A stretch of 64,000 nucleotides of DNA from Mangifera indica (Eukaryota > Streptophyta > Magnoliopsida > Sapindales > Anacardiaceae). Position numbers and translations under genes: made by a program. The stretch covers positions 21,612,928 through 21,676,927 of the forward strand of contig NC_058138.1 of NCBI RefSeq assembly GCF_011075055.1, in the 5' to 3' direction. Positions within the stretch are counted from its first letter, which is position 1; each line of letters starts with the position of its first letter. Shown here piece by piece: positions 46,435 through 59,800 of this stretch. The notes below the pieces were generated by a model. That model saw only the letters and a program-made list of their open reading frames with translations, was not told where the DNA came from and searched no databases.

Positions 46435-47894
46435 CATGCATTTTTTGTGAAATGAATTTTGAAAATCATAATTTGCTATGAAAACAACTGAATTGTTTGT
46501 TTCATTTTATATAATTTAAACAAGTACATTTTTTTAATGTTTTTTGAACAAAGTTAAGCTGTTGAAGCATCGTTTAATTAATTTATAATGTAAAAATGAT
46601 ATAGAATTTGGAGTTAGAGGTGATGAAACCCAAGGAAGAAAGAGGGTAATTAATAGTGTTGAAATTTCAACGTATAGGGATGGCTTCTAAGCAGCTAATA
46701 TTAATAATAAATATTGTAATTAAAGCATTGAATTGCCTGCAAGCGATCCCTTAATGTGTGCTACAATGCACTGTTCTCCATGTGAGAGATACCAAAATGA
46801 TATACAAAATTAAAATTAATGAAATGGGTAAGCTTCTTCTAAGCCTTCTATTCTCGAATCTCGAATTATTCATTAATTCAAGAGAAACTTTTCTTGTCTG
46901 CCTGGAACTTTGGATTTGACTCAAATTAATTAAAATCTCATCACACTTTCATGTCTTCTGTCTCATAGCAAGCATATTTTATTGAGTATGTATTCAGAAC
47001 TCCGAGTGGTCAATATTTAGGGAAACCAAGTTTCAAAAAAATCAATCATACACATACACACATTAGGTTATGTGAACATAAATATGAATGAAACATAATA
47101 TATAATTTAAAAAAACAAAAAAGAGTTAATATGGAGGTACAATAAATGCCGAACTTAAGGATCAGAATTCAGTAATCTCCCTTAATAATTATAATTTTGA
47201 TAGTGTGTTAATTATTTACGAATTTTTAGCGACAAATACAGATCTACGCATAATTAGGTACATGAGAGATAAGTCAAAAGGGTATTTTAGTAATTGAGAA
47301 AAGAACTCGCTTTTAAGTCAAGAAGTCGAGGTGAGTGGGAGACTTGCTATCGAAAATTGATTATAGCGACACCTAACTAGATGTCTGACAGTAAATTTAC
47401 GTGAATAACCTTTTAAAGGGAAAAAGAATGAAAGATGCATCGAGAGAATACCGGCAGACAGCAAAGAGAGATGTGGTGGTTTGACAAAGTAATATCATAT
47501 GTTCAATAGATGTGACAATTCGTTTTCTCATTATAAATAAAAGCTTTACAAAACAGCTTCCTATTTCCATCAGGAGTTGACAACATTCATACAAAATTTG
47601 ACAAAATTGAAACGAAAAAGTGCAGAGGAGATATATATATATATGGTCTTCAGACCAGTTTATGATAGCCCTATTGGCTGATTGGTTACCAATTACAAAC
47701 GACAAATTAACAAAATTCAGATGAGGAAATTTTGGGTATGGACCTCTCTTCGGATGTCTGTGTGTATATGTGTTATCTTCTATCAACAACCACAGATGCA
47801 GTAGAAATTCGGCCATAGACTTTCCTATCATCAGATTTTCTGTTGACTCTTGAAGAACTTCGGAATTAAAATGGATTGGTGACAACCAACATTC
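45640..47894. other. Intergenic region between neprosin and GCN1
   Basis: It holds the neprosin promoter, an AT microsatellite and, near 47.4-47.9 kb, probably the GCN1 3' UTR. The 162-codon frame at 47,397-47,885 (minus) shows no domain and sits in that likely UTR. Confidence 0.45.
46361..46428. repeat. (AT)n microsatellite
   Basis: About 34 uninterrupted AT dinucleotides. An adjacent ATGTATATATACAT stretch is part of the same decayed run. True length is uncertain because such arrays collapse in assembly. Confidence 0.95.
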
Positions 47895-50800
47895 TCAGCC
47901 ACTTGCCAAGTCATCTTCACTGTCCTCGCTGTCATCACTGCATTTGAAATCCAGCAAATGGAAATCATAAAACAAACTGCAGGCATGCCCAGGAGTTCAA
48001 AACCAATGTGGAATAAAAACCATATTCTTCAGAATGGGCAAGGGTTTTACGAGTATTGTGATAGAAGTAGATAGTACACTATATACATCCTGACCCTTTT
48101 CAAGTTCTCTTATGGCTCAAGGCTGAGGACTATTACGGGACTCTACATTATTGATATTGGGAAATTCGGTGTAATGAAATATCCCAAGTAGAATGGCCCA
48201 AGGGAAGTTGAACTACCTTTCAAACCAACCCTTAGATGGTAATTTATCTTGCATGGTTGTGTGAGAAAGTATGATTGGAATAACTAAAAACCAACAGAGG
48301 AAAGAAAAAAGATGCTAAAATACCTGTACTCGGAAAATTTTGATAAACGTCTGGCATCCAAACCTGTAATAAATTTTTGGGCAGCTTGAACATATTCTGC
48401 CCCTGCAAGCGTAACATCAAAACAGCAGTAACAATAAGTCAGATTCTTTCCCAACATCATGCCCTCTTGTATATAAAATATAATTCCTAATAACTATTTA
48501 CCAATTGAAACTTGACCGCCCAAGGACAAGCCACCAGATTAAAAGTAACAGAAATGAGACGTACCCTTTGTCAACCGAAAGGCATGCAAGGCACATCTTT
48601 CAGCAGCCAGTCTCACTGGAGTACTTCCATCCTTCAAACATTCAGCAAGTGCAGGACCGAATATTGTGACATTCACTGTCACTACTGATGGATTTGCCTG
48701 CAAAATATATGCCACAGTAATTCAAAACTTCTCATACCAATCAATCAGTACATTATTGAACAACATTAGTATGTCAATGCAACATACTTTTGCAACAGAT
48801 TTTAGAGTAGACAATGCCCTTCGACGAACTTCACTGGAGTCATCCTGCAATGCTGACACTACTGATGAAAGAATATCCGCAATTGCCACTGAGTTAGAAG
48901 GGTTACTTTGAATTTGATGAAGCAAAAGCCTCCCTAATGCCTTGGTTGAAGCTTCACGTAGTGGAAACTATTTTCATGGAAGTGTCAGAGCTTGGCCCCG
49001 AAAATAAATAAATAAATAAATACAGCCATAAATGACACAGTTTTACCAGAGTCAAATTACCTTTTCATCTTTCATGGAGCTTTTGAGACAGTCAATAATT
49101 GATGGGAATTTTGGAGACATAAATATTGCAGAAGGATTGTGCCTGAGCAAGGCAGAGAATGCAAGTACAGAGCCATGTCTAGGAGCCCAGCCAGGAGAAG
49201 ATGCTAAATTTAAGAGTTCCTGAATGAGGTCAGCCAGCTCAGCATCTTCCATGTACTGAAAAATCATTATAGGAAAGAAGTCAACAGCAGATAGAAGGAA
49301 AACTACTCTAAAATTCTTAAAAATCCATAGACACAAATGCCCTCCCAACATGAAAAGTACTCGACCCAAATGCAGCAAGTTCCTTAAAATAACTTCACCA
49401 AACCTGTGACATGATTCCCAAAATGCTTGCAGCAGATATTCGAACTTGGTCATCATCGTGATAAATTAAATCCTTCAGGATAACATAAACACGAGATCTA
49501 ACAGTACCGCTCACAATCTTCCCAGCATGCTTCAGTACACCTTTTAAAGCAGTCAAAATGGTCTCTCTAATCCCAGCCTCTGATGCCTAAACAATCAAAT
49601 CTTACACCAATTATATAAACTAGCTTCTGACCAACATAATGGATAATTCAAAACAACAATCATCACCTGCAAACTTGTCAGAAGGTCACCAACTAAAGGA
49701 TCAACCCTGGTACTCAGAGCACTAAGCTTACCAAGTGCAAGAGCAGCACTTGAACGCACAGTCCTGCACACATGCATAAGTGATCGAGTTAACTAAAATG
49801 AACATCAATTAGAAATAATCTAGCATATGTCATAATTATCACTCCCATATATATATAAGAACCCATAATGAAGTAAAATAATCCCAAACATCCTTTCTAC
49901 TATAAGAAACTATAAACTCAGTATTAAATTAGTAAAAAGATGAGAAGCAACAATTTTTAACTGGGCGTCAACAGATAATTGAAAACCAATAGAGGTGCAA
50001 ATTTTTATACACTTGTTTGTAGTGAGTAATCATCTATCCACTAAAAAATATAATCACAATCATGAAAAGAAGACTGTCATCTTAAGCACAAAGATAATCC
50101 TTCAAGCTATTGAATGAATGTGCGTACTAAAGAAATCCTCGATACTAACCTGGTATTATCCTGTAAACACTTGATAAATGTTGTTTGAAGCTGGGGAAGA
50201 AAAGGTTTCAGCGCCATCCCACCCTTTCTTATTATGATGGTCAAGGTAGACAAAATGGCACTCTTCACCTGCCAGGGGAACCGATCACCAATAATTCGGA
50301 TGAGAGGCCTGCAGTAACAAATACAACAGAATGTTAGATTTTATAGAACACTGAACTGTAGTTGGCACAGGCATCAGAAACTTTGTTAAAGAACACCAAG
50401 CTTATAAAGGAATTTATTCAGTGGTCCATTTTCCTAACTTCTAAAACAGCACAAACAGATGAATGGTTTTGATTGCGTGAACATAAACAAAACACTAAGA
50501 ACAAACATTTATTGTTAAGCCTTTTACAGCTTCACCTGAACACAAAAGAAAAAATGTTACAGTTATGAGTTTTGAAACATAGAAAAGAAACTTTACAAAG
50601 AAATTGCGGAACTCAAGAAAATGGGGAAAAAAAAATGCATCTAAGAGACCTGAACACTCGATCCAATAATGGAGTGAAGAGGAACAACTGGAACTCACAG
50701 ACAAGCAATTTTTTCTTTTGAGGATATTGCTTTACTCAATTTGAATACACCAACAAATATATCATCTTTACTAACATTTAAAGCATATACAACAATTACT

Positions 50801-53800
50801 AAAAAACCATAGCATATACCCTGTTATAGGAATAACAAACTCCTTCAGTGCTGGTTCACTAGTCACTTCAATAAGCTCCCCAAGACCCAGTGCTGCCTGC
50901 TCTCTTAATTCAGCAGACCCACTTATTAGACCCTATACATGCAATAAAATATCAGACTAAATTTATAGAAAATGGAGACAGCATTCTGAAACAAGAACTC
51001 CATGCCAGTGTATTTAGTTAACATTCTTTCCATTCTAAAAGTAACATTTATGATGATTAAAAATGCATAAAAAAGAACATAAAAAAATAGTATAGCAGTT
51101 GACATCCAAGAGAAATATTTTAGTAATGTTACTAGTACCGTTAATCAGTTACTAATTTCATTTTTTATGTGAACAGAAAAAATTAGTTGGACGATGCCTT
51201 CTAATAAAAGTGACAACACAAAATCTATAGTTGAAAATATCTCAGGGCTTGCAAAAAATAACACTTTAGTAAGTTCACAGATCCTTAAGAAAACAACTTG
51301 GCACTAGCAAAAAACTACTGAATGATGACCACATTTCTTTTTTCTTTTTCATTGCTAATAGGAAACAAAGTATACTAATGAAAAAATAAATTAAAAAGCA
51401 TGCATGTAGATAAACTAGTCATCCACAAAGAGATAAAAGAGAAAGCCTCTAACCTATCAAAGAATCTAGATGCAATCCCCCCCCCCCCCACCCGACATAA
51501 CAAATCCCAATGCTTGAGACTAATTACAAAAGTAGCCCTTGGAAAACAACCAAAAGAAAAGACCACCAAGGGTTAGGAACTGCTGCTCCCTACTTAAAAT
51601 GAATAAAGAATAAGGAAAATCTCTAAATTCTGAAGAAATAGATACACATTATAATGTCTAAATTTATCTTTGTCCCACAGGAGAGGACCTTCCCCTCCAT
51701 AATCTTCAAAATCCTTCTGCTTCTGACCAAGGAAACAATCAAAACCACAAATCTGACAATACCGTTGCTTTCTCATGACCCCTAAAAGCAAAGATCCTCT
51801 CTATAAGAACAGAACAGCAAGAGGGGCTGATGACAACATACTTTACTCTGTTATTGAACTTCTCAAGCATAGATTGTTCAATGAAATTACCCTGAGTTTA
51901 TTTACTTATAAAAGTGGAGACAGAGTGATACAGGGGAAACAGAACCCCAAAAGACTCGAGGTAAAGATAATTCACTACGGAAAGGAACCATTGAAAACAA
52001 TCACAAACTAGTTTCATTTGGTGCAAAGAAAAAAGGTTAAACAGGATACTTGAAGAAATATTGGAAGCAATGGCTGAAGAGCTTTTGGGAGACAGAATCC
52101 AGGAATGAGAATTTGTCCTCCCTGCAATTTGAAATAATAAATCATTTTCAGATCAGTTCACATTCAACATATAAATATCAAAATATGCCAGAAGGAATTA
52201 TGATGGATCATATATCTAAATATGCGAGAAGGAATTACAACGGATCATATATCACCTTCTTTTTCCTGCGCTCTTTATCTCTGGATGTAGATATAGCATC
52301 ACGCACTAGTTTTATATATGAAGGCAGCACCTCCTTCGGAACTGAGCCAACAAGCCTTGACAAAGCCTCCCATGCGACCTAGTGAATAGAGCATAAGATC
52401 CAATCTACAACTTTTGAAATCAAACAACAGAATGCGCACAACAAATTTATATATACCCCAACAGTAGCTGAGTCTGGATCACTAAGCAAAATAATTAATG
52501 TAGATATCATGTTTGGAGCTTCATCAACCAAATATAATTTGCTGTTTTTGAAGAAGTATCCTATCAGATATGCAGAACTTCTTCTAATAGAAGCCTGAAA
52601 TCATACAAGTTACAAATATAAAGTGAGTGAAACAGAGATAGATAAAGGATACGATAAGCACCTAAAAGACAACCAATCAAACATACCTGACTGTCCCCAA
52701 CACCTTTAAGAAGCTCTGATATCAAAGATTCAATACCTTCCTCATCTATAACCAAGGTTACTGTCTCCGCAGCTTCTTTGGCCAAAGCTTGAACCTCCTA
52801 AATACAAAATAGCAGTAAATAATTTGACATAAGCAAAAAGCAGTATAGTTACTCAAGAATAATAAAACTAATGTAGAAATAAAGCATGATTTTCAGATTA
52901 TATTCTATATTTTCAGTTTTCATTCCTGCAAAAACATTATGCCATGAGTTTTATGAGTAATTTTAATGTAAAGCTTGTATATATAACATTATTCTGCTTT
53001 AAAAGGCCAAATGAGCTGCATCCATTTATATACCGTATAAAAGAACCATGTTGAGTCAATTAACACTAATAGTCAGGAAAAAAACACTAACCAAATCATC
53101 ACCACCCATAGCAGAGAGTAAAGCAGGAAGAATAGTGCCAAGATGAAAATTAAGGCCAGGACCAGCAACCTCTGCCAACGCTCCAAGAGCATGTGCATTA
53201 AAGGCTCTGAACAAATGTCAAAACTTTCAGTAAGAGAGCATTTGCTCTAAACAGAATGTTAAAAGAAATCACAACATAAAAGAGATGCATACGATAACGG
53301 AGGATGGGCAAGCTTGGGCAAAATATGAGGTAAAACAGCAGCAGTCCTGACACTAAAATTGCAAAAAGAAAATAACAATTTAGGACTGGAAAATGTACAA
53401 AAACATAACAGAAAAACAGTGAGTGATATTAATAATATACTGAACAAAATGTTACCTTAATATTTGCTTCAGGCCATCTAAGGCAGTATCAGAGCTTTCA
53501 TCATCCTCCAAAGCATGTAGAAGAGTTGGGACTATTTCATCAATTGCTTGCATACCAGCACTCTATGTCAACATATTTATAAGTTTAGTATCTTCAGAAA
53601 ATCATATTTATAAGATAAAATTCAAAGTGAATATGAGAATAGTAAGATAACCTTGAAAAGAGTGCTAAATGCTAAGCCTGCCGACTCACGGACCTCAGGT
53701 TCGCTGTTAAGAGAAATTAAAAAAAAAAAGTATTGTCAAATAAAAAAAAAAAGACAACTGCAAGTAGAATTAATAAATGAAGAAATACAAAAGAACAAAC

Positions 53801-54832
53801 CTATCACATAGGGCTGTCCTGATAGTAGGTATGAGGTCATCCATGAAACTTAACAACTGACTCTTACCAGCACTGGCCATCACTTCACTCAGACCGATGC
53901 ATACCCCCTGACGGTCATTTGAAGATGAGAGAGTATGTCAAACAATATTAATAACAAGTCAAGATTCTTAGCAAGTCTTGAAACAAAAAGAGTACAACAT
54001 CATCTGTAATGAGGGAACATAACAAAGAAAAAAGGGGAAAAGGGTTGAAGGAATAGCATGGCCTCCTTAAGTTAAGAGCATTCATGAAGGAAAGCCAGCA
54101 TCAACATCCAAAAAAGATGTATGGAAAGTTGAACTAGAATTGGGACAAAAATACATGAGCGTGTTGCCATATATCAACATCTCTTATTGGAGACACTAGG
54201 ACTTGGATTCTGCATATGTGTTTGACATTACTGCTATGCCTACCTCTGTTGCTAAAGATAAAAAAACTTAATGTTAAATGACAATCAATAGAATGATATC
54301 AAAGACGAGCCACTGCCAGAAAAGACACGCTCATTTCCCATCAATAACCCTCTCACCACTCATTTGGTTTTTCATCAAATTTACCTTATAGCTGATAATC
54401 TAAAAGTTATATAACAAAACAATGCTATGTATACTCACTTTTGAATACATACATGATGTGTCATTATGTAATTTGGTGTTATTTTATTCTTCATTCAAAA
54501 TCACTCAATCACTTAATGAAACACATCAAGTGTGTACTCAAAGTGGGTATGCATAGTTTTATTGTATATAATAAGCCAACTATCAATACAAATTCTAAAC
54601 AGAATTATCAAGATGATTTGAAACCCATGTAATTTGTGCTTTATTAAATCAACCATCTAAATCCATGGTCAAGGCAAGACTTCAAGTCAACAATTTGAAC
54701 ATTATATATATTAGCACTTTGAATGGACAGACAAAAGAAAGTGTGTTCCCCAGAAAGGTCTATTGTATATAAACGTGTGCGTGACAGCAAACATATTTAC
54801 ATCTAGACCAAATCCTAATTAGAAGTAAAAAG

Positions 54833-54912
<80 letters not shown>

Positions 54913-56778
54913 CTGAGACTAAGTCATGACATTAAATAATAGTGGAATACAGGAACTCAAACCATGCCTTAGTATAACACTGTCATAACTATGTCAGAAT
55001 ATTTCATCCACTCAAGACCTTGTGATATAAAAACTTCTAAAAAATATCAGGGAAAATGATCAAAGGACAAAAATTACTTGTCTTCTGGTAGCATCAGGGT
55101 CCTTCAGCCCTCGGGATAGAATTGGTATAATCAAAGGAAGTACTCTTTCTCCAAGCTTCCTAACAAGCTCTCCCAAAGATCGTCCAGCAACCTATGTTAT
55201 CCACCATTATTGTTTTAATTTGAGAATTTTACAAAAGCACCCAGAAATAGATTAAAGACACATGTATAAACCTGCCGCCTCTCAGAGGATGAGGATGCAA
55301 GAGAAGAAATGAGCGTATTCATCAAAACTGGCATTATCTCCTTGAGAGTTTTTGGAGTATTCGCCACAATAGTTTTCCATACGTGTAATGCAGCCTGACA
55401 AAAGAGGAAGGGTCATTTCAACTCAACATTACATAGTTGTCTAAAAAAATTAAATGTCCACAAATCTAAGAACTAATATATCATTACCTGACGCACTGAA
55501 AGACTGACATCAGTTCGAACCATATACAGAGCAGCAAGAACTTCATTACGCTTATCCCTTCCAAGCACCTCGATGATAGCACGTCCATGTGCTTCAGTAC
55601 TCGAACCTTCATCATCACTGCCACCCTCAAGTAAAGCTTTTCCAGAAGTCCCAGCAACCTAAACAATATATTTTAGTAAGATATAGCTAAAGCATAACAA
55701 CTATTTGGACTAGGAAACAAAATTAAGAAAACCTTAAATAAGAGATCTCCCAAGAGTTCCACAGAGCTTTGTCGGATACGCCAACTATCATTGAAAATAC
55801 CATCCTCTACAGCTGGAAGGAGCAAAGGTAATGACCTGACACCAAAGAAGTTGAAATGAGTGCTCAAAGATAATTTAACATGTTAACATTAAAACCATTC
55901 AGAAGTCACCAAATCATGGCAGATACCATACATAAAAAGTGACAAGTCCCAATATATTATAAATTAAACTTCCTTCTTTAACATTCTTGTCATATAATTT
56001 GCTTTATCTTTCTTAATATATTTTCAGTATTAAAAGAAAATTTTCAGAGACACACCAGGAAAACATTCCAAACATGAATCAATATTAAGCAAATAAATAG
56101 TCAGTAAAATCAGAGTGTGTGTACGTTGTCGCATAGTGCTCCACAAGGACATGTCCGGCACCCAATGCTGCATCACGCACAGATTCATTCTCATCGGCAA
56201 GACCTGTATTAAAATAAATAGAATTACATTCAAACTTAAATTGTCTAAATAAAACGGTGAAACTGAGATGAGAATACACTCCACAGAATAGAAAAATGTA
56301 TTTACCATCTAAGATTGCAGGCAGCACTTGCTGCAAGTAGTTCTGGAATTGTACACCTAGCGATCTTGGCAGATACTAGAAACAAATTTCCACAAAAAGG
56401 AAACAGTTATATGGAGCCTGGTGAAAGCAAACATGCAAAAGAAAAGATGAACAGTCAAATCACATGAGGTCTTCACCTTGAAAAGAGTTAGATATCCATC
56501 ACGTACAGAAGCTCTCTGATGGGAGCAATTTCGTATAATATCTGGAAGAATATGCTCAAAGTATATGGTGCCGAGTGCAGCCAACACCTGAGAGGTAAAT
56601 CGACACAGATTTCTTAAGCAAGTGCAACCAGATTGAAATCACAGAAGGAAATTTCATCAATAAAATTCTATAGAGTTTAAATTATAGCAACGAAAAGAAA
56701 TACCTTGCTGGGTACCTATAACAGAGACAAGAAAGCAAATGTTTTTGTACATGATATCTATATATCTATCTATCTATC

Positions 56779-56820
<42 letters not shown>

Positions 56821-59800
56821 AATATGCTATTTTAAACTATTCATTGACTGCCTTATGACAGCATAATGTATCACTTAGTCAATTATGGCATATAATTTAT
56901 ACAATCAATTGTATGAAATGAATACGATACACAATACATGAGACATACAAAATCTAAATCTAATTCATTAAAATAATAAAATAGCACTGAAAACCACCAC
57001 ACTGTAAAAGCAGCAATAATAAAAGAACAGATACTAAAAGGTCTCAAAGATAAATATACAACCCTGGAAAAGCTATATGAACTAGAAACAGCATACAATT
57101 AGCCCCTCAAATGGAAAACTAAAGACAGTGAAAGAGAATAAAGTTAATCCTTCTGTATGGATTACAGAACACAAAGCAACCAAAAAAACAAAAATAGATA
57201 TAGAGGCAGACCAAAGGAAAAAGAGAACACAAAAAATTTTTAAATATTTTCAGAGCAGGGCATAACTTGAAACCAGAATATATAACCATGAGGAATTATC
57301 ATTTATGGACTGAACTAACGATCTTCTAATATCATAATGATAAAAGTGAAATATATAACAAGTAATTCTAACCTCACTCAGGCCTTGAGCAGCTCCAGAG
57401 CGCTCAACATTACTATTGTCAGATTTTAGAGTATCTAACAACCATGGTACAAGATCTGGGAAGTTTTCTTCTCCCATTCCTCTTATAAGGGATCCAAGGG
57501 CCCTCGCTGCAACAGATCTGACTTCTGGAATCGGATCCACAAGCACCTGTTTTTATAATAAATAGAAAAACCATGACAAAATGTTCATATGAAATGTGAA
57601 AATATTATAAATAAGAAACTCTAGCAAAAAGTTTATAAAACTCCAGTAATAGTAGAAGCTACCTTTTTCACTTCAGGAAGGAGCAAACCTATATAGGGAA
57701 TCATATCCTTTGGTTCAGTAACCAATGAACACATATTTCCAACTATTTGTGCAGCTTTCTTCTTGGTTTCAGCGCTTCTCTCCCTTAGACCTCTATGTAC
57801 AATAGGCACCAATAGAGCAAGAGAAGGTGCATCTACTGAATTAACAAAAGTTGTCTGCAAAAAACAACAAACATTTACTGCAAAATACAAGAAAAGCAAA
57901 CTATAACAGGGAAATTACATTTTTATCAAAAAATCTTACTTGAAGGAGTATATCAAGAGAATATTTTGTGTGGTCATTGGGGTCTGTAAGACCCATCAAA
58001 AGAGTAGGGACAAGAGAAGCAATTTCAGGATTTTTTATCACGCTCCCAACCTAAGAATAATAACACATATAAATATCAAATAATAATGAGACAAAACATG
58101 TTTTCTACCATAAAATAATTATACCTGCTGAAGCGCGGTCTGCCCAGCTGACTGGACTTTGGGATGTGTATCTGTTAAAACCTGAAATTAGAATAAAACT
58201 TTCAGACTGTATAAGAAGCAAATAAAGATTCAATGAAAAAGGTCAGAAAAACAATGAGTTATCCTGATAAACCTCAGTCAATTTCGGCACGATCTTTGGA
58301 AGGCACTGAGATAGTTGTTGAGGAGCACAGTAAGCCATCGCACCAAGTAGTTGTACACTGCTTTGTTTTGTGCGCCAAGCCTTGTCTTCAAGACCCTAAG
58401 TGGCATTGGGGCAAAAAAATGTAGAAGAGTTAAAGCAAGACAAAGATAGGAAACAAATATTTCCGATACAAAACCATGACACCTTTCACCGGGAAAATGC
58501 AAAAATTGCAGTGTAGAAGGCTTTTCTTCTCTTAAACATAGATTTTACTCGACAAGACTTTATCTTTATTATTATATAAATATGAAATTTTTGAGGTACA
58601 GATCTAAAACAGAACTTAAACTCTCACATGTAAGAGTTAACTTTGGCATGCAAAACTTGATATGAGTTTGTGATTTTATATTTTTCCTGCCAGGTAAAAT
58701 CACCTCAAGGGAAAATTAAACAAATTCTTCCATAAAAGAATTTAAGTGGATTTTAAGAAAATGCAAACATCTGCAAGAGAGGACTTTCCATATTCAAAAG
58801 GCAGCATTAATAAAAGCTCTGTTCCATTAAAAGATGGATCCAACAAGCCAATCTAGTTTCTACTTTACTCCCAAAAAGGAAAAAGTATAAGAAGTATCAA
58901 CATCCCAAGCATACTGAAGAATACAGAATGTATAACAGCTGCACTACGTACTTGGACACTTTTTATATCTATGATGAGGTAAAATTTGCAGAATGAAGAA
59001 GCCTACTTTGAAAAAATTGACAAAGCATTTTGAAAAAATGAATACAATAAATTAGACAAAACATCACTATCTCTAGAATAAAAATTAGACAGAAATTATA
59101 GAAAACTATTAGATAGAGCATTATTCTGGAATAAAAACCTTTAATAGTGACGGCAGGACAAGCTTCACCCCCTGGGCACTAAGTTGAGACATCATTGCAC
59201 GAGCAGCACTATCAGCAGCTTCACGAACAGCAACAACTTGATCGGAGAAAGAAACCAAAAGCAATGGTAGCATTTGGATCACATAACTGGATCATAAGTA
59301 GGAAAAGGACTAAATAAACTAGTTTCAAAACACTAACAAAAACTATTTATACAGAAACAAACATGCTTGTAAATATTGCATACATACGGTTCAAACAATT
59401 TCCCAAGCGTTTCACAAAGGCACTCAAAAGCCAGTAAAGATCCTTCACGACGTTTCGCAGAAGTCCTGCGGTTCACAAAAAAAAAAAATCAAACACTGTT
59501 GAACACTCAAAGGATTAAGCTAAACAAGAGATTCAGTCTATCATGATACAAGAGAATGAAAAGATGTCATAAGACCATGGCAGAAGAAAGAAAACCAAAA
59601 ACAGAAACAATTTTGTGCATCTGTCTCTTTAAAGATTAAGGAAGTATTATTCTTGTTTATTCATCATACTGGGAAGCTTCAACACATTTTGAGGTCCCTT
59701 GTAAGATTTAGATTAATTTATAAATTTAGTAGGGTAAATGATATCTGTCAAGTCTATATGCACAGCACACCTGATTGTTCTGGTTAGCTTGTCCCTTTTT

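Noticed and set aside
46255..46437. Frame encoding a run of alternating Ile and Tyr
   Set aside because: Translation of the AT microsatellite.
47397..47885. 162-codon minus-strand frame next to the GCN1 stop
   Set aside because: No recognisable domain or homology; it probably lies in the GCN1 3' UTR.
51478..51489. Run of C residues in a GCN1 intron
   Set aside because: Simple homopolymer, possibly of inaccurate length; no feature attached to it.
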